Assembly (NCBI GenBank): GCA_002329395.1
Contig: DCTQ01000068.1
Location: forward strand, 18,601 to 37,747
Source of the DNA: Candidatus Avelusimicrobium alvi
Lineage (GTDB): Bacteria > Elusimicrobiota > Elusimicrobia > Elusimicrobiales > Elusimicrobiaceae
Length of the DNA: 19,147 nucleotides
Direction: 5' to 3'
Shown here in pieces: positions 1 to 7,566 of the stretch. Below the pieces are notes generated by a model. The model was not told where the DNA came from. It saw only the letters and a program-made list of their open reading frames with translations, and searched no databases. The stretch's first letter is position 1, and the number at the start of each line of letters is the position of its first letter. The position numbers and the translations under genes are program-made.

Positions 1-24
1 ATAATATAAAAAAGGAGGGTAAAA

Positions 25-435
25 ATGGCCCTATTGGAAGATTTCGAATCATACACCAAAACACGCTCGTATAACGACCGAATCTCAATTTCGGCCACTG
101 GAGGAATATCGTTTAATTCTACAGTATGCGCGCGGCTAGACATTTGTGCATATCAATATGCCACTTTTTTTTATAATAAGACCCAAAACCTAATTGGGAT
201 TAGATTTAGTAACACAGAAACAGATAACGCGTATCATCTTAATCCGCGGCCTAACACCGATGGGAAACTGGCATTATATTTATCTATTAAAGGATTTGTA
301 ATGCAATATAAGATAGTTCCTTCTGGCAAAGTTAAAAAGTATGAAGTTTTTGCCAGTGAAAAAAATGGGGAAGATTTGGAAGTCGTTTTAAAACCAATTA
401 TACAGGAGGACAATATAGAAGAACAAATCGCATAG
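25..435 (+). CDS. Hypothetical protein, 136 aa, left of the type I RM genes
   Basis: I do not recognise this protein. The ATG follows a strong ribosome binding site (AAGGAGGG at about 12-19), so the start is well supported. The sequence is soluble, with no signal peptide or membrane segment. Its middle alternates hydrophobic and polar residues (about residues 20-100), suggesting a mostly beta-strand fold. The C-terminus is acidic. Base composition is AT-rich, like the HNH gene downstream and unlike the chromosome-like right half of the window. It lies in the same direction as the restriction genes, separated from the HNH gene by 136 bases of structured DNA. Anything upstream lies outside the window. 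It could be a phage or defence-island accessory protein, but nothing in the sequence proves this. That the reading frame is a real gene is fairly sure; its function is unknown. Confidence 0.7.
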   Translation: MALLEDFESYTKTRSYNDRISISATGGISFNSTVCARLDICAYQYATFFYNKTQNLIGIRFSNTETDNAYHLNPRPNTDGKLALYLSIKGFVMQYKIVPSGKVKKYEVFASEKNGEDLEVVLKPIIQEDNIEEQIA

Positions 436-456
436 TAAAACTAAAAGAACATAAAA

Positions 457-485
457 AAGGAAGCGTTTTATATAAACGCTCCCTT
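457..485. other. Stem-loop after the 136-aa gene
   Basis: AAGGAAGCGTTT (457-468) pairs with AAACGCTCCCTT (474-485) around a 5-base loop, giving 12 pairs with one mismatch. On the + strand no T-run follows. On the - strand the hairpin is followed by CCTTTTTTAT (from the A-run at 453-458), so the signature is that of an intrinsic terminator for transcription coming from the right on the - strand. It could still end + strand transcription weakly. Confidence 0.5.
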
Positions 486-487
486 AC

Positions 488-541
488 GGCAAAAATGTGC
501 CGTACATGTATTTGCAGATATCATTGTACTACATTTTTGCC
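488..541 (+). other. Long imperfect hairpin upstream of the HNH gene
   Basis: GGCAAAAATGT (488-498) is the exact reverse complement of ACATTTTTGCC (531-541). Inside it GTACATG (502-508) can pair with CATTGTAC (523-530) apart from one bulged base, so the whole 54-base stretch can fold into one long stem-loop. A smaller competing hairpin, TACGGCA with TGCCGTA (485-504), shares the left arm. The structure ends about 16 bases before the ribosome binding site of the HNH gene. It could be an mRNA leader structure, an operator, or a remnant of a mobile element; the sequence alone does not decide. Confidence 0.5.
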
Positions 542-571
542 ATAAAATAAAACCATAAGGAGAATTATTTT

Positions 572-880
572 ATGGAAATTAATAAAGAAACGGCCCTGAA
601 AATTTGGATTGGGCGTTTTGGAAATGTCGAATGGGCAAAAGATAGAGCGGGTGCATGGATTAACCGTGAGCATTATGGAATAACAAAAGAACTTGGCTAT
701 GGCTGGGAGGTTGATCACATTCAACCAGTATCCAAAGGTGGTAGTGATAATTTCAGTAATCTTAGGCCTTTGCAATGGGAAAATAATCGTTCCAAAGCAG
801 ATAACTATCCAAGTTGGGAATCATCTGTAACCGCTGATCATGACCATAATATTTACAAAAAAAGCAACATTGCCTTTTAG
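572..880 (+). CDS. Small HNH endonuclease-like protein, 102 aa
   Basis: The protein has the core of an HNH nuclease. Asp48-His49 sits at the end of the first strand (motif VDHIQPVSKGG), with Asn63 in the middle and Asn72/Lys75 on the following helix (NNRSK). His49 would act as the general base and bind the metal together with the neighbouring Asp. No zinc-binding CxxC pairs are present, so this is the short metal-finger type. The ATG follows AAGGAG at 557-562. It is a stand-alone nuclease domain with no DNA-binding extension and no fused RuvC-like domain, which argues against an IscB or group II intron protein. It lies just upstream of hsdS and is closed by its own terminator. Possible roles are a small restriction factor, a homing-type cargo or a phage-derived nuclease; the actual target is unknown. 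Confidence 0.8.
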   Translation: MEINKETALKIWIGRFGNVEWAKDRAGAWINREHYGITKELGYGWEVDHIQPVSKGGSDNFSNLRPLQWENNRSKADNYPSWESSVTADHDHNIYKKSNIAF

Positions 881-893
881 TAAATAATTTTGT

Positions 894-922
894 AGAGCCC
901 AAGCATATCTTGGGCTCTTTAT
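894..922 (+). terminator. Intrinsic terminator between the HNH gene and hsdS
   Basis: A perfect 10-base-pair stem, AGAGCCCAAG (894-903) with CTTGGGCTCT (909-918), has a CATAT loop and is followed by TTTATATT. The T-tract is interrupted. The hairpin ends only 10 bases before the hsdS ATG. Confidence 0.75.
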
Positions 923-928
923 ATTAAT

Positions 929-2134
929 ATGCATTTTAAACTTTCTGACATTTTAACACTTGTTGGCGGTGGCACACCTAAAACTTCAAATCCGCAGTTT
1001 TGGGGCGGGGATATTCCATGGCTTTCTGTTGTAGATTTTAATAATGACAATCGTTATGTACACACTACGGAAAAAACAATTACGGAAGATGGAGTACAAA
1101 ATAGTTCCACTAAAATTTTACCCCAAGGCGCACTTATTCTGTCTGCACGTGGAACGGTTGGCGCGTTAGCACAACTTGCCAAACCAATGGCTTTTAATCA
1201 GTCCTGCTATGGTATAGTAGCGAAAGAATGTACCACAAACGATTTTCTATATTACTTGTTAAAAAATATTGTTCACGACTTACAAGCTAAAGGGCATGGC
1301 TCCGTATTTAATACTATTACTAGAGACACTTTTGACACAATAGAAATAGAATTACCGCCTTTAGATGAGCAGAAACGGATAGCGGAGTTTTTAGGAGCAT
1401 TTGACGATAAAATAGAATTACTGCAAAAGCAGAATAAAACGCTGGAAGAAATGGCAAAGGCCACTTTTAAAAGCTGGTTTGTGGATTTTGACGTTGTCAA
1501 AGCCAAACAGCGCGGCGACGCCAAGGCCGACATTATGCGGGCGTATCACTTAACCGATCAGTTATACGATTTATTCCCGTCCTCGTTTACAGATTCCGCT
1601 CTTGGCCCCATTCCCCTCGGCTGGGAAGTGAAAACATTAGGTGATTTTTTCCCCGTAAAAACAGGCAAAAAAGATGCCAATGTCGCTGGCAAAACGGGAA
1701 AATTTCCTTTCTTTTCTTGTTCCCAATCAATTCTGTATACAAACGAATATTCTTTTGATGCCTCCGCATTATTACTAGCCGGTAATGGTGATTTTAATCT
1801 TAAATGGTATCGCGGCAAATTTGAAGCATATCAGAGAACATATGTTTTAATTCCTTTTCACTCACAGGACTTATCTTATTTATATTATGCCATGTTGTTT
1901 TTTCTCAACGACATCACGCTAGGCTCTCAAGGTTCGGTAATTAAATTTATAACAAAAGGCATGATTGAAAATTATAGTTTAACAATTCCCAATCAACCCT
2001 TATGGGGCATAATAACCAGTTATTTTGAGGAATTTATTGATAAAATAGAACTGAACAAAAAACAAATTCAAACATTAACGGAGCTTCGCGATTCCCTCTT
2101 ACCCCGTCTCATCTCCGGCAAAATAAGGGTGTAA
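929..2134 (+). CDS. hsdS: Type I restriction-modification specificity subunit HsdS
   Basis: HsdS selects the bipartite DNA target of a type I restriction-modification complex and docks to two HsdM and two HsdR subunits. At 401 aa it has the usual length and layout. Target-recognition domain 1 spans about residues 1-142 (GGGTPKTSNPQFWGGDIPW is typical). A conserved helical spacer covers about 143-215 (PPLDEQKRIAEFL, then DKIELLQKQNKTLEEMA). Target-recognition domain 2 covers about 235-360. The second conserved helix lies at the end (DKIELNKKQIQTL, LLPRLISGKI). No ribosome binding site precedes the ATG; the terminator of the HNH gene ends 10 bases upstream. This is odd, because hsdS normally overlaps the end of hsdM. 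The recognition domains are clearly more AT-rich than the spacer around nt 1490-1650. The identification is sure; the exact start is less so. Confidence 0.93.
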   Translation: MHFKLSDILTLVGGGTPKTSNPQFWGGDIPWLSVVDFNNDNRYVHTTEKTITEDGVQNSSTKILPQGALILSARGTVGALAQLAKPMAFNQSCYGIVAKECTTNDFLYYLLKNIVHDLQAKGHGSVFNTITRDTFDTIEIELPPLDEQKRIAEFLGAFDDKIELLQKQNKTLEEMAKATFKSWFVDFDVVKAKQRGDAKADIMRAYHLTDQLYDLFPSSFTDSALGPIPLGWEVKTLGDFFPVKTGKKDANVAGKTGKFPFFSCSQSILYTNEYSFDASALLLAGNGDFNLKWYRGKFEAYQRTYVLIPFHSQDLSYLYYAMLFFLNDITLGSQGSVIKFITKGMIENYSLTIPNQPLWGIITSYFEEFIDKIELNKKQIQTLTELRDSLLPRLISGKIRV

Positions 2135-2136
2135 AT

Positions 2137-3000
2137 ATGGTAAGAAAAAACATTTTTGAATTATTGGCAGAGCAATATGATGTTGTAAAGGAAATGAATA
2201 AAATTGCTCGTTTGTTTTCACTAGTACAAATACAGGCTACTAATCCTCTTAATTTTCAATTAACTCAATATTCTATAGAGGGAGTTTTTGAGGCCTATTG
2301 TTTTGTATCTTGGAAACAACGTGGAGCTTATATTAATTGCACAGAAATGAAAGCCGATTTAAATTTACCTCAAGAGTATTCCCAAGATATAGAGGATATG
2401 TTAAAAGGATTGGAGTACTATATCAATATTCTAAATAGCTTGAAATACAAACTTAATATCCCTGGAAATATTAATTTTTTATGCTCACCTGCTTATGCTA
2501 TGTTACTACAAAATATAGACATCCTATTGGAACATATTAATTACGAAACATTAGAATCGGTAGAAGAAGAAAAAGTTATTTTAATACCTAATAATCCAGC
2601 GGCTACTGCTGTAGCTGAAATAGCTCCTAAAGAAATAGCTTTTGCTATCCTTAAGTATAATCATGCCTCATTAAAAGGACAGTTAGAGGAAAAAAGAAAA
2701 TTATTAGTTTCTATTGCCAATGAGTACGAGCCTTTGTTAGACAAACCTGTAGAAGGTTTTAAAGATTATTTTGCCAAAACTACAGGTTTGCTTAATAATT
2801 TGAATATTCGGCATAACAACAAAGCCGGAAAAAATAAAAATGAAATAGTGGCAAAAATGTCGCCGGAAGAATTAGAATCTTGGTATGATGAATTATATCA
2901 ACTCCTTTTATTCTGTGTATTATGCAAAAACAATTATGAGCGTAAAGGAAAAGTCAGCGAACTATTAAAAAATTTAAAAACAGAATTAAAGGCAAAATAA
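2137..3000 (+). CDS. Hypothetical protein encoded between hsdS and hsdR, 287 aa
   Basis: I cannot assign this protein to a family. It starts 2 bases after the hsdS stop, using AAGGG inside the end of hsdS as ribosome binding site. It ends 1 base before the hsdR ATG, so all three are surely co-transcribed and probably translationally coupled. The protein is predicted to be mostly helical and soluble, with charged stretches around residues 180-205 and 265-287 that could form coiled coils. A conserved-looking patch, LLNNLNIRHNNKAGK, lies at about residues 228-242. This superficially recalls the Arg-His patches of HEPN-type abortive-infection proteins, but the HEPN R-x4-6-H motif is not clear, so I do not claim it. 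Codon use is strongly AT-rich, unlike hsdR. The position inside the operon suggests an accessory subunit, regulator or linked defence gene. Confidence 0.75.
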   Translation: MVRKNIFELLAEQYDVVKEMNKIARLFSLVQIQATNPLNFQLTQYSIEGVFEAYCFVSWKQRGAYINCTEMKADLNLPQEYSQDIEDMLKGLEYYINILNSLKYKLNIPGNINFLCSPAYAMLLQNIDILLEHINYETLESVEEEKVILIPNNPAATAVAEIAPKEIAFAILKYNHASLKGQLEEKRKLLVSIANEYEPLLDKPVEGFKDYFAKTTGLLNNLNIRHNNKAGKNKNEIVAKMSPEELESWYDELYQLLLFCVLCKNNYERKGKVSELLKNLKTELKAK

Positions 3001-3001
3001 T

Positions 3002-6000
3002 ATGTCTCTCATTAACGAAGCCACTTTAGAAAACTATTGTTTGGAGTATTTCCGCACTATCGGCTACCAAACGGCCTATGGGCCGGATATTTTGCCGGAC
3101 GGCTCTATCCCTTTGCGTGAAGATGGCCGCCAGCCGTTTTTGCCGCAGGCAGTGCGGGACGCCCTTGTGCACCTAAATCCAACGCTTCCGCCTTCCGTGC
3201 TGGACGAGGCCTATACCCTGCTTACCCAACCGTCCGAGCCGTCCCTTATCGCCCGTAACGAAACCATTTATCATTATCTCACGGACGGCATCAAAGTAAA
3301 TTACAAAAACGCCGCCGGCGAAGACACCGCCGCTTTGGTGCAGATTATAGATTTTGCCCATCCCGAAAATAACGATTTTTTAGCCGTCAATCAATTTGCT
3401 TTGCAAGGCCGCGTCAACCTGCGCCGGCCGGACATCGTCGTCTTTATAAACGGTCTGCCGCTCTCGGTTATTGAACTAAAAAATCCCGCCAACGAAAAAA
3501 CCGACACCACCGCCGCTTATAACCAAATCCAAACCTATAAAACGGATATCCCGGATTTGTTTGATTACAATTTGGCCTGCATTATCTCGGACGGTATTGT
3601 GGCGCGCGTGGGTTCCGTGTCCGCGTCGGAAGAGCGCTATATGCCGTGGCGCAGTATCCACGGGGAAAAGCGGGACAATGCCACAGAAACCGAGGCCGAA
3701 GTATTGGTAAAAGGCTTTTTTGATAAATCCCAGCTGTTGGATTATCTCAAGTATTTTGTGGTTTTTGAAAAAGACGCCGGAAAAACCATTAAGAAAATAG
3801 CGGGGTATCATCAATTTTTTGCCGGACGCAAGACGGTAGACCGTGTTTTGCACGCGCTGCAGACAAATAGCCGCCAAGGCGGCGTGATTTGGCATACCAC
3901 CGGCTCGGGCAAGAGTTTATCCATGGTCTGCGTAGCGCATAAAATCATGAAAACGCCCGCTATGCAAAACCCCACTATCGTCCTTATTACCGACCGCAAC
4001 GATTTGGACACCCAGCTTTTCGGCACTTTTTCCCGCTGTGCGCCGGAGCTGTCCCCCGTTGCGGCTAACAGCCGGGAGGAACTACAAGCCCTGCTGAAAA
4101 ATAAACCCAGCGGCGGCGTAATTTTTACCACTATGCAAAAATTCCTGCCGTCCCGCGGGGAAGATACTTTCCCGGTGCTGTCCGAACGGCACAATATCGT
4201 GGTTATTTCCGACGAAGCCCACCGCACCCAATACGGTTTCAGTGCGGATTTCCGCGGCGGCAGGTTAAAATACGGCTATGCCAAATACCTGCGGGACGCA
4301 CTGCCAAACGCCTGTTTTTTAGGTTTTACGGGCACACCCGTATCGGAAAGCGACCGGGACACGCAAGCCGTATTCGGCCCGTATGTGGACGTATACGATA
4401 TGCAGGACGCCATCCGCGACGGCGCCACCGTGCCGATATTCTACGAAGCGCGGCATATTCAACTCAACACGCGCGATGCGCTTCTTCGGCATTTTGACGA
4501 AGAAGTAAATAAACTGTCGGCGGATATGTCCGACGTGGAAAAAGCGCAAGTGCGTTGGATGACGGTAGAAAAATTAGCCGGACTACCGGAACGCTTAAAA
4601 GTGTTGGCGGGGGATATCATCAGCCATTTTGAAAAACGTTTACAGCTGGCGGATGGCAAGGGCATGATTGTTTGTATGAGCCGGGATATTGCCGTGCGGT
4701 TGTACGAAGAAATTATCAAAATCAGGCCCCAGTGGCACAGCGCAGACCCGCACGCCGGAGTTGTTAAAGTAATTATGACGGGTTCCGCGTCTGACCCGCA
4801 GAACTATCAGCCGCATTTATATAACGACATTGTCCAAAAAGAAATAGAAAACCGCATGAAAGACCCGCAAGACCCTTTAAAACTGGTTATTGTGTGCGAT
4901 ATGTGGCTGACCGGGTTTGACGTGCCCTGCCTGCATACCATGTATATTGATAAACCTATCCGCGCGCACAACTTGATACAGGCCATCAGCCGCGTAAACC
5001 GCGTATTTAAAGGCAAAAATGCCGGGTTAGTGGTGGATTACATAGGTATTGCACGCAGTTTGGAAGAAGCGGTGCGGGACTATACCCACGGCGGCGGAAA
5101 GGGCGATGTGGCGGCGGATATCCGGCGCGCCTATGAACAGCTGCAAGCCTATATGGACGTGTGCCGACAGTTTTTAAAAGGGTTTGATTATACGGAGTTT
5201 AAGACTAATGCTTACGAATTAATCCCCGGAGCGTGGGATCACGTTTTGGCACACGCTCCTAATAAAGAAACGGCACAGAATGATTTTTCGGATAATGTAC
5301 TGGCGGCCCAAAAGGCTTATGGCCTGTGCCAAAGTTTGCCGGAAGCCGCCGCTTTGACGGAAGAACTGGCGTTTTTCTCTCTCATTCGCACGGCTATGAA
5401 TAAAAGGCCGGGGGATGACAAACCAAATAGAAAACAGCTGTCTGAATTAATAGGGGCTTTGGTCGCTCAAGCGGTGGCTACGGATAAACCAATTGATATT
5501 TTTACGCAAGTAGGGTTAGAGCGGCCCAATTTGTCGTTGGTAGATGAAAAATTTTTAGATAAAATCCGCCAGATGAAACAAAAAGACCTGGCGGCGGAAT
5601 TACTGCGCCGGTTAGTGGAGGGGGAAATCCACAGCAGGTTCCGCTTAAATCTGCCGCAGTTTAAGAAGTTTTCCGAAAAATTAAAAGAAACCGTTAATAA
5701 ATACAACAACGGCGCATTGGAAACCTATCAGGTTATTGAAGCGTTGATTGATTTGGCCAAACAAACCAATGCCGCCGCCCGCCAAGGGGAAGAATTGGGG
5801 CTTTCCGAAAAGGAGCTGGCCTTTTATAATGCGCTTGAAGAAAATGAGGCCTCTGTGCGGGAGCTGGGAGATAAGACGCTCAAGCTGATTGCGCAGGAGC
5901 TCACCAATTATCTGCGCGGCTCTGTGAAAGTGGACTGGAGCAAACGCGAAAGTGTAAAAGCGGGTATTCTATTGCAAGTAAAACGTATTTTGCGCAAGTA

Positions 6001-6085
6001 CAACTATCCGCCGGATCAGCAGCCGGCCGCTATTGAGCGCGTATTAGAGCAGGCGGAACTTATTAGCGATGAATTGGTAAAGTGA
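3002..6085 (+). CDS. hsdR: Type I restriction endonuclease subunit R (HsdR)
   Basis: HsdR is the motor and nuclease subunit of the type I complex. It translocates DNA using ATP and cuts at a distance. At 1027 aa it has full family length. The N-terminal PD-(D/E)xK nuclease is complete: Asp144, then Glu158-x-Lys160 in SVIELKN. The superfamily 2 motor follows. Walker A is GSGKS (301-305), the DEAH box is residues 404-407 (SDEAHRTQYG), motif III is TGTP (443-446) and motif VI is QAISRVNR (660-667). The C-terminal helical region (about 700-1027) would bind HsdM/HsdS. It starts 1 base after the upstream gene, with AAAGG as ribosome binding site. No frameshift or missing catalytic residue is visible, so the subunit looks functional. 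GC content is clearly higher than in hsdS and the gene before it. Its partner HsdM is not in this window. Confidence 0.97.
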   Translation: MSLINEATLENYCLEYFRTIGYQTAYGPDILPDGSIPLREDGRQPFLPQAVRDALVHLNPTLPPSVLDEAYTLLTQPSEPSLIARNETIYHYLTDGIKVNYKNAAGEDTAALVQIIDFAHPENNDFLAVNQFALQGRVNLRRPDIVVFINGLPLSVIELKNPANEKTDTTAAYNQIQTYKTDIPDLFDYNLACIISDGIVARVGSVSASEERYMPWRSIHGEKRDNATETEAEVLVKGFFDKSQLLDYLKYFVVFEKDAGKTIKKIAGYHQFFAGRKTVDRVLHALQTNSRQGGVIWHTTGSGKSLSMVCVAHKIMKTPAMQNPTIVLITDRNDLDTQLFGTFSRCAPELSPVAANSREELQALLKNKPSGGVIFTTMQKFLPSRGEDTFPVLSERHNIVVISDEAHRTQYGFSADFRGGRLKYGYAKYLRDALPNACFLGFTGTPVSESDRDTQAVFGPYVDVYDMQDAIRDGATVPIFYEARHIQLNTRDALLRHFDEEVNKLSADMSDVEKAQVRWMTVEKLAGLPERLKVLAGDIISHFEKRLQLADGKGMIVCMSRDIAVRLYEEIIKIRPQWHSADPHAGVVKVIMTGSASDPQNYQPHLYNDIVQKEIENRMKDPQDPLKLVIVCDMWLTGFDVPCLHTMYIDKPIRAHNLIQAISRVNRVFKGKNAGLVVDYIGIARSLEEAVRDYTHGGGKGDVAADIRRAYEQLQAYMDVCRQFLKGFDYTEFKTNAYELIPGAWDHVLAHAPNKETAQNDFSDNVLAAQKAYGLCQSLPEAAALTEELAFFSLIRTAMNKRPGDDKPNRKQLSELIGALVAQAVATDKPIDIFTQVGLERPNLSLVDEKFLDKIRQMKQKDLAAELLRRLVEGEIHSRFRLNLPQFKKFSEKLKETVNKYNNGALETYQVIEALIDLAKQTNAAARQGEELGLSEKELAFYNALEENEASVRELGDKTLKLIAQELTNYLRGSVKVDWSKRESVKAGILLQVKRILRKYNYPPDQQPAAIERVLEQAELISDELVK

Positions 6086-6137
6086 CGTTAAGTTTATCTC
6101 AAGAATAGGTCATATACACACGAGTTATGCGTTCATC

Positions 6138-6156
6138 TTCCCTGCTTAGCAGGGAA
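6138..6156. repeat. Short hairpin in the hsdR downstream spacer, possible repeat remnant
   Basis: TTCCCTGC (6138-6145) and GCAGGGAA (6149-6156) form an 8-bp stem with a 3-base loop, followed by AAGGTGT. There is no T-run, so it does not look like a terminator. The look of the stretch 6121-6192 recalls small non-coding repeats dispersed in gut bacterial genomes, but only one copy is present here. Confidence 0.3.
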
Positions 6157-6200
6157 AAGGTGTAAAAAGAGCATTGGACTAGGGGAATTCATAAGAAATT

Positions 6201-6236
6201 AAAACCCCGCTCCGGAATTGCCGGGGCGGGGTTTTT
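6201..6236. terminator. Strong bidirectional terminator between hsdR and the DsbD-like gene
   Basis: AAAACCCCGCTCCGG (6201-6215) pairs with CCGGGGCGGGGTTTT (6221-6235), a 15-bp stem with one G-T wobble and a 5-base loop. Five Ts follow on the + strand and TTTTAATTT on the - strand. It separates the convergent restriction island and the sigma-factor operon. Confidence 0.9.
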
Positions 6237-6256
6237 GTATATCAACCGCAGCCTGT

Positions 6257-7555
6257 TTAAAACATCGTGGCCAGCAGTAAAATCAGCAGTCCTAAAAATA
6301 CACAGCACAGTAGGAATTTGGAAAGCCCCAGGTGTTTTTTAAGCCAGTTGTTAAACGCGGCCGATTCTTTGCCGCACAGCGTCAGAATAAACACCAGCAC
6401 CAGCGGCGCCACAAACATCAGGTTGTAGAGCAGGAGGTACTCCGTCGCTTTCCAGAAATACCGGTCCGCTTCTTTTAAAATTACGATGATGGTGGGTAAA
6501 TATACCTGCCCGGTGCACACCGCTTCCACGCCCGACACCACAAACCCCACAATAAACGCAGCCAGCATCAGCCGCCACATGGCGCTGTGTTTGTCTTTTA
6601 AGAAGAAGCGCATTACTTTATGGATGTATTCTTTATAGCTTTTGGGCAGCTGTAACAACATTTTTTCGGATTTTTTCGTGCGCTGGTAGACGATGAAATC
6701 ATATGTGCACAGCACCAAAAACAGCGCACACAGCCCGATAGTGCCCCACTGTACGGCCAGCGTAATGTAGCGGAAGCCTTTCATGGCGTAGAGCAGATGG
6801 AACGCCCCCAGCCCCATCAGCACGTAAGCCAAAAATACGGCGGTGCAGTACGCACTGCCTACAATGATGATTTCTTTTTTATTGTATTTATACGCCGCTA
6901 AAAACGATACAAAGAACACAATCACGGCAAACGCGCACGGGTTGATTCCGTCCGCCAGGCCCGCGCCGATAATCGCCCATACTGTAATTTGGCTGAACAG
7001 GGACTGGTGGGCCGATAAAGCGGAATCCTGTTCCTCCTCTGCGGCGGGCGCCGCTTCCTGTTCGGCGGCCGGGGTTTGCTCAGCGGCCGGGGCGGCCGTC
7101 GGTTCGGTTATCATGTCCGGGGTCTGAACGGCCGCGGGAGCGGGTTTTTCTTCTTCGGATGTAAGGCCGGGAACGCGCGTTTTTTCTTTATTGGCCGCGG
7201 CTTTGCGCACGGCTTCGTCCGCTCCGGAAACGATTTGGTTCGGGTAGCCCTGCAAAACGGTTTCGCCCACAATCAGCATCGGAATGCCGGCGGAGTTTAG
7301 CTGATAGGCTTCCAGCGTCTGCGAAAAGAGCACGTTATTGGCGCCTTCGGTCAAATCGTATTCGGTCAGGTGTACGGTGCCTTTGTGTTTGGCGCGGAAC
7401 TGCTCCGGGAAGCCGTCCTGCTTTAAATGGCGGCAGTGCGGGCAGTAGGGGGAGCTGAATAAGACAGCTTCCACCGGGGCCGCCCACGCGGCGCAGGAAA
7501 TGCCGGCAAACAACACGGCGGCTAACAGCGGTTTAAAAATACGGCTTACGTTCAT
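6257..7555 (-). CDS. Exported thioredoxin-like domain fused to a CcdA/DsbD-like membrane domain
   Basis: The protein probably carries electrons across the membrane to reduce disulfides outside the cytoplasm. In order (432 aa): signal peptide (1-25, cleavage after AWA); thioredoxin-like domain (26 to about 125) with active site Cys38-Pro-His-Cys41 and cis-Pro92; Ala/Pro/Glu-rich linker (about 135-180); and a membrane domain with about six helices (190-432). The membrane domain contains two conserved cysteines, Cys207 (GINPCAFA) and Cys347 (AVCTGQVYLP), as in CcdA and the DsbD core. I chose the ATG at 7555 because AGGAG lies 8 bases before it and the signal peptide then begins properly. An ATG at 7573 overlaps the upstream gene and has no site. 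It is the last gene of the sigma-factor operon. The combination of domains is solid; the direction of electron flow and the substrate are inferred. Confidence 0.85.
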   Translation of the reverse strand: MNVSRIFKPLLAAVLFAGISCAAWAAPVEAVLFSSPYCPHCRHLKQDGFPEQFRAKHKGTVHLTEYDLTEGANNVLFSQTLEAYQLNSAGIPMLIVGETVLQGYPNQIVSGADEAVRKAAANKEKTRVPGLTSEEEKPAPAAVQTPDMITEPTAAPAAEQTPAAEQEAAPAAEEEQDSALSAHQSLFSQITVWAIIGAGLADGINPCAFAVIVFFVSFLAAYKYNKKEIIIVGSAYCTAVFLAYVLMGLGAFHLLYAMKGFRYITLAVQWGTIGLCALFLVLCTYDFIVYQRTKKSEKMLLQLPKSYKEYIHKVMRFFLKDKHSAMWRLMLAAFIVGFVVSGVEAVCTGQVYLPTIIVILKEADRYFWKATEYLLLYNLMFVAPLVLVFILTLCGKESAAFNNWLKKHLGLSKFLLCCVFLGLLILLLATMF

Positions 7556-7566
7556 AGTGTTAACTC

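Noticed and set aside
521..775. Open frame on the - strand opposite the HNH gene
   Set aside because: It lies antisense to a gene with a recognised motif and a good ribosome binding site, has none itself, and shows no recognisable domain.
572..880. HNH gene as part of an IscB/OMEGA or group II intron element
   Set aside because: No RuvC parts, reverse transcriptase or intron-like structure occur nearby; the protein is only a 102-aa stand-alone domain.
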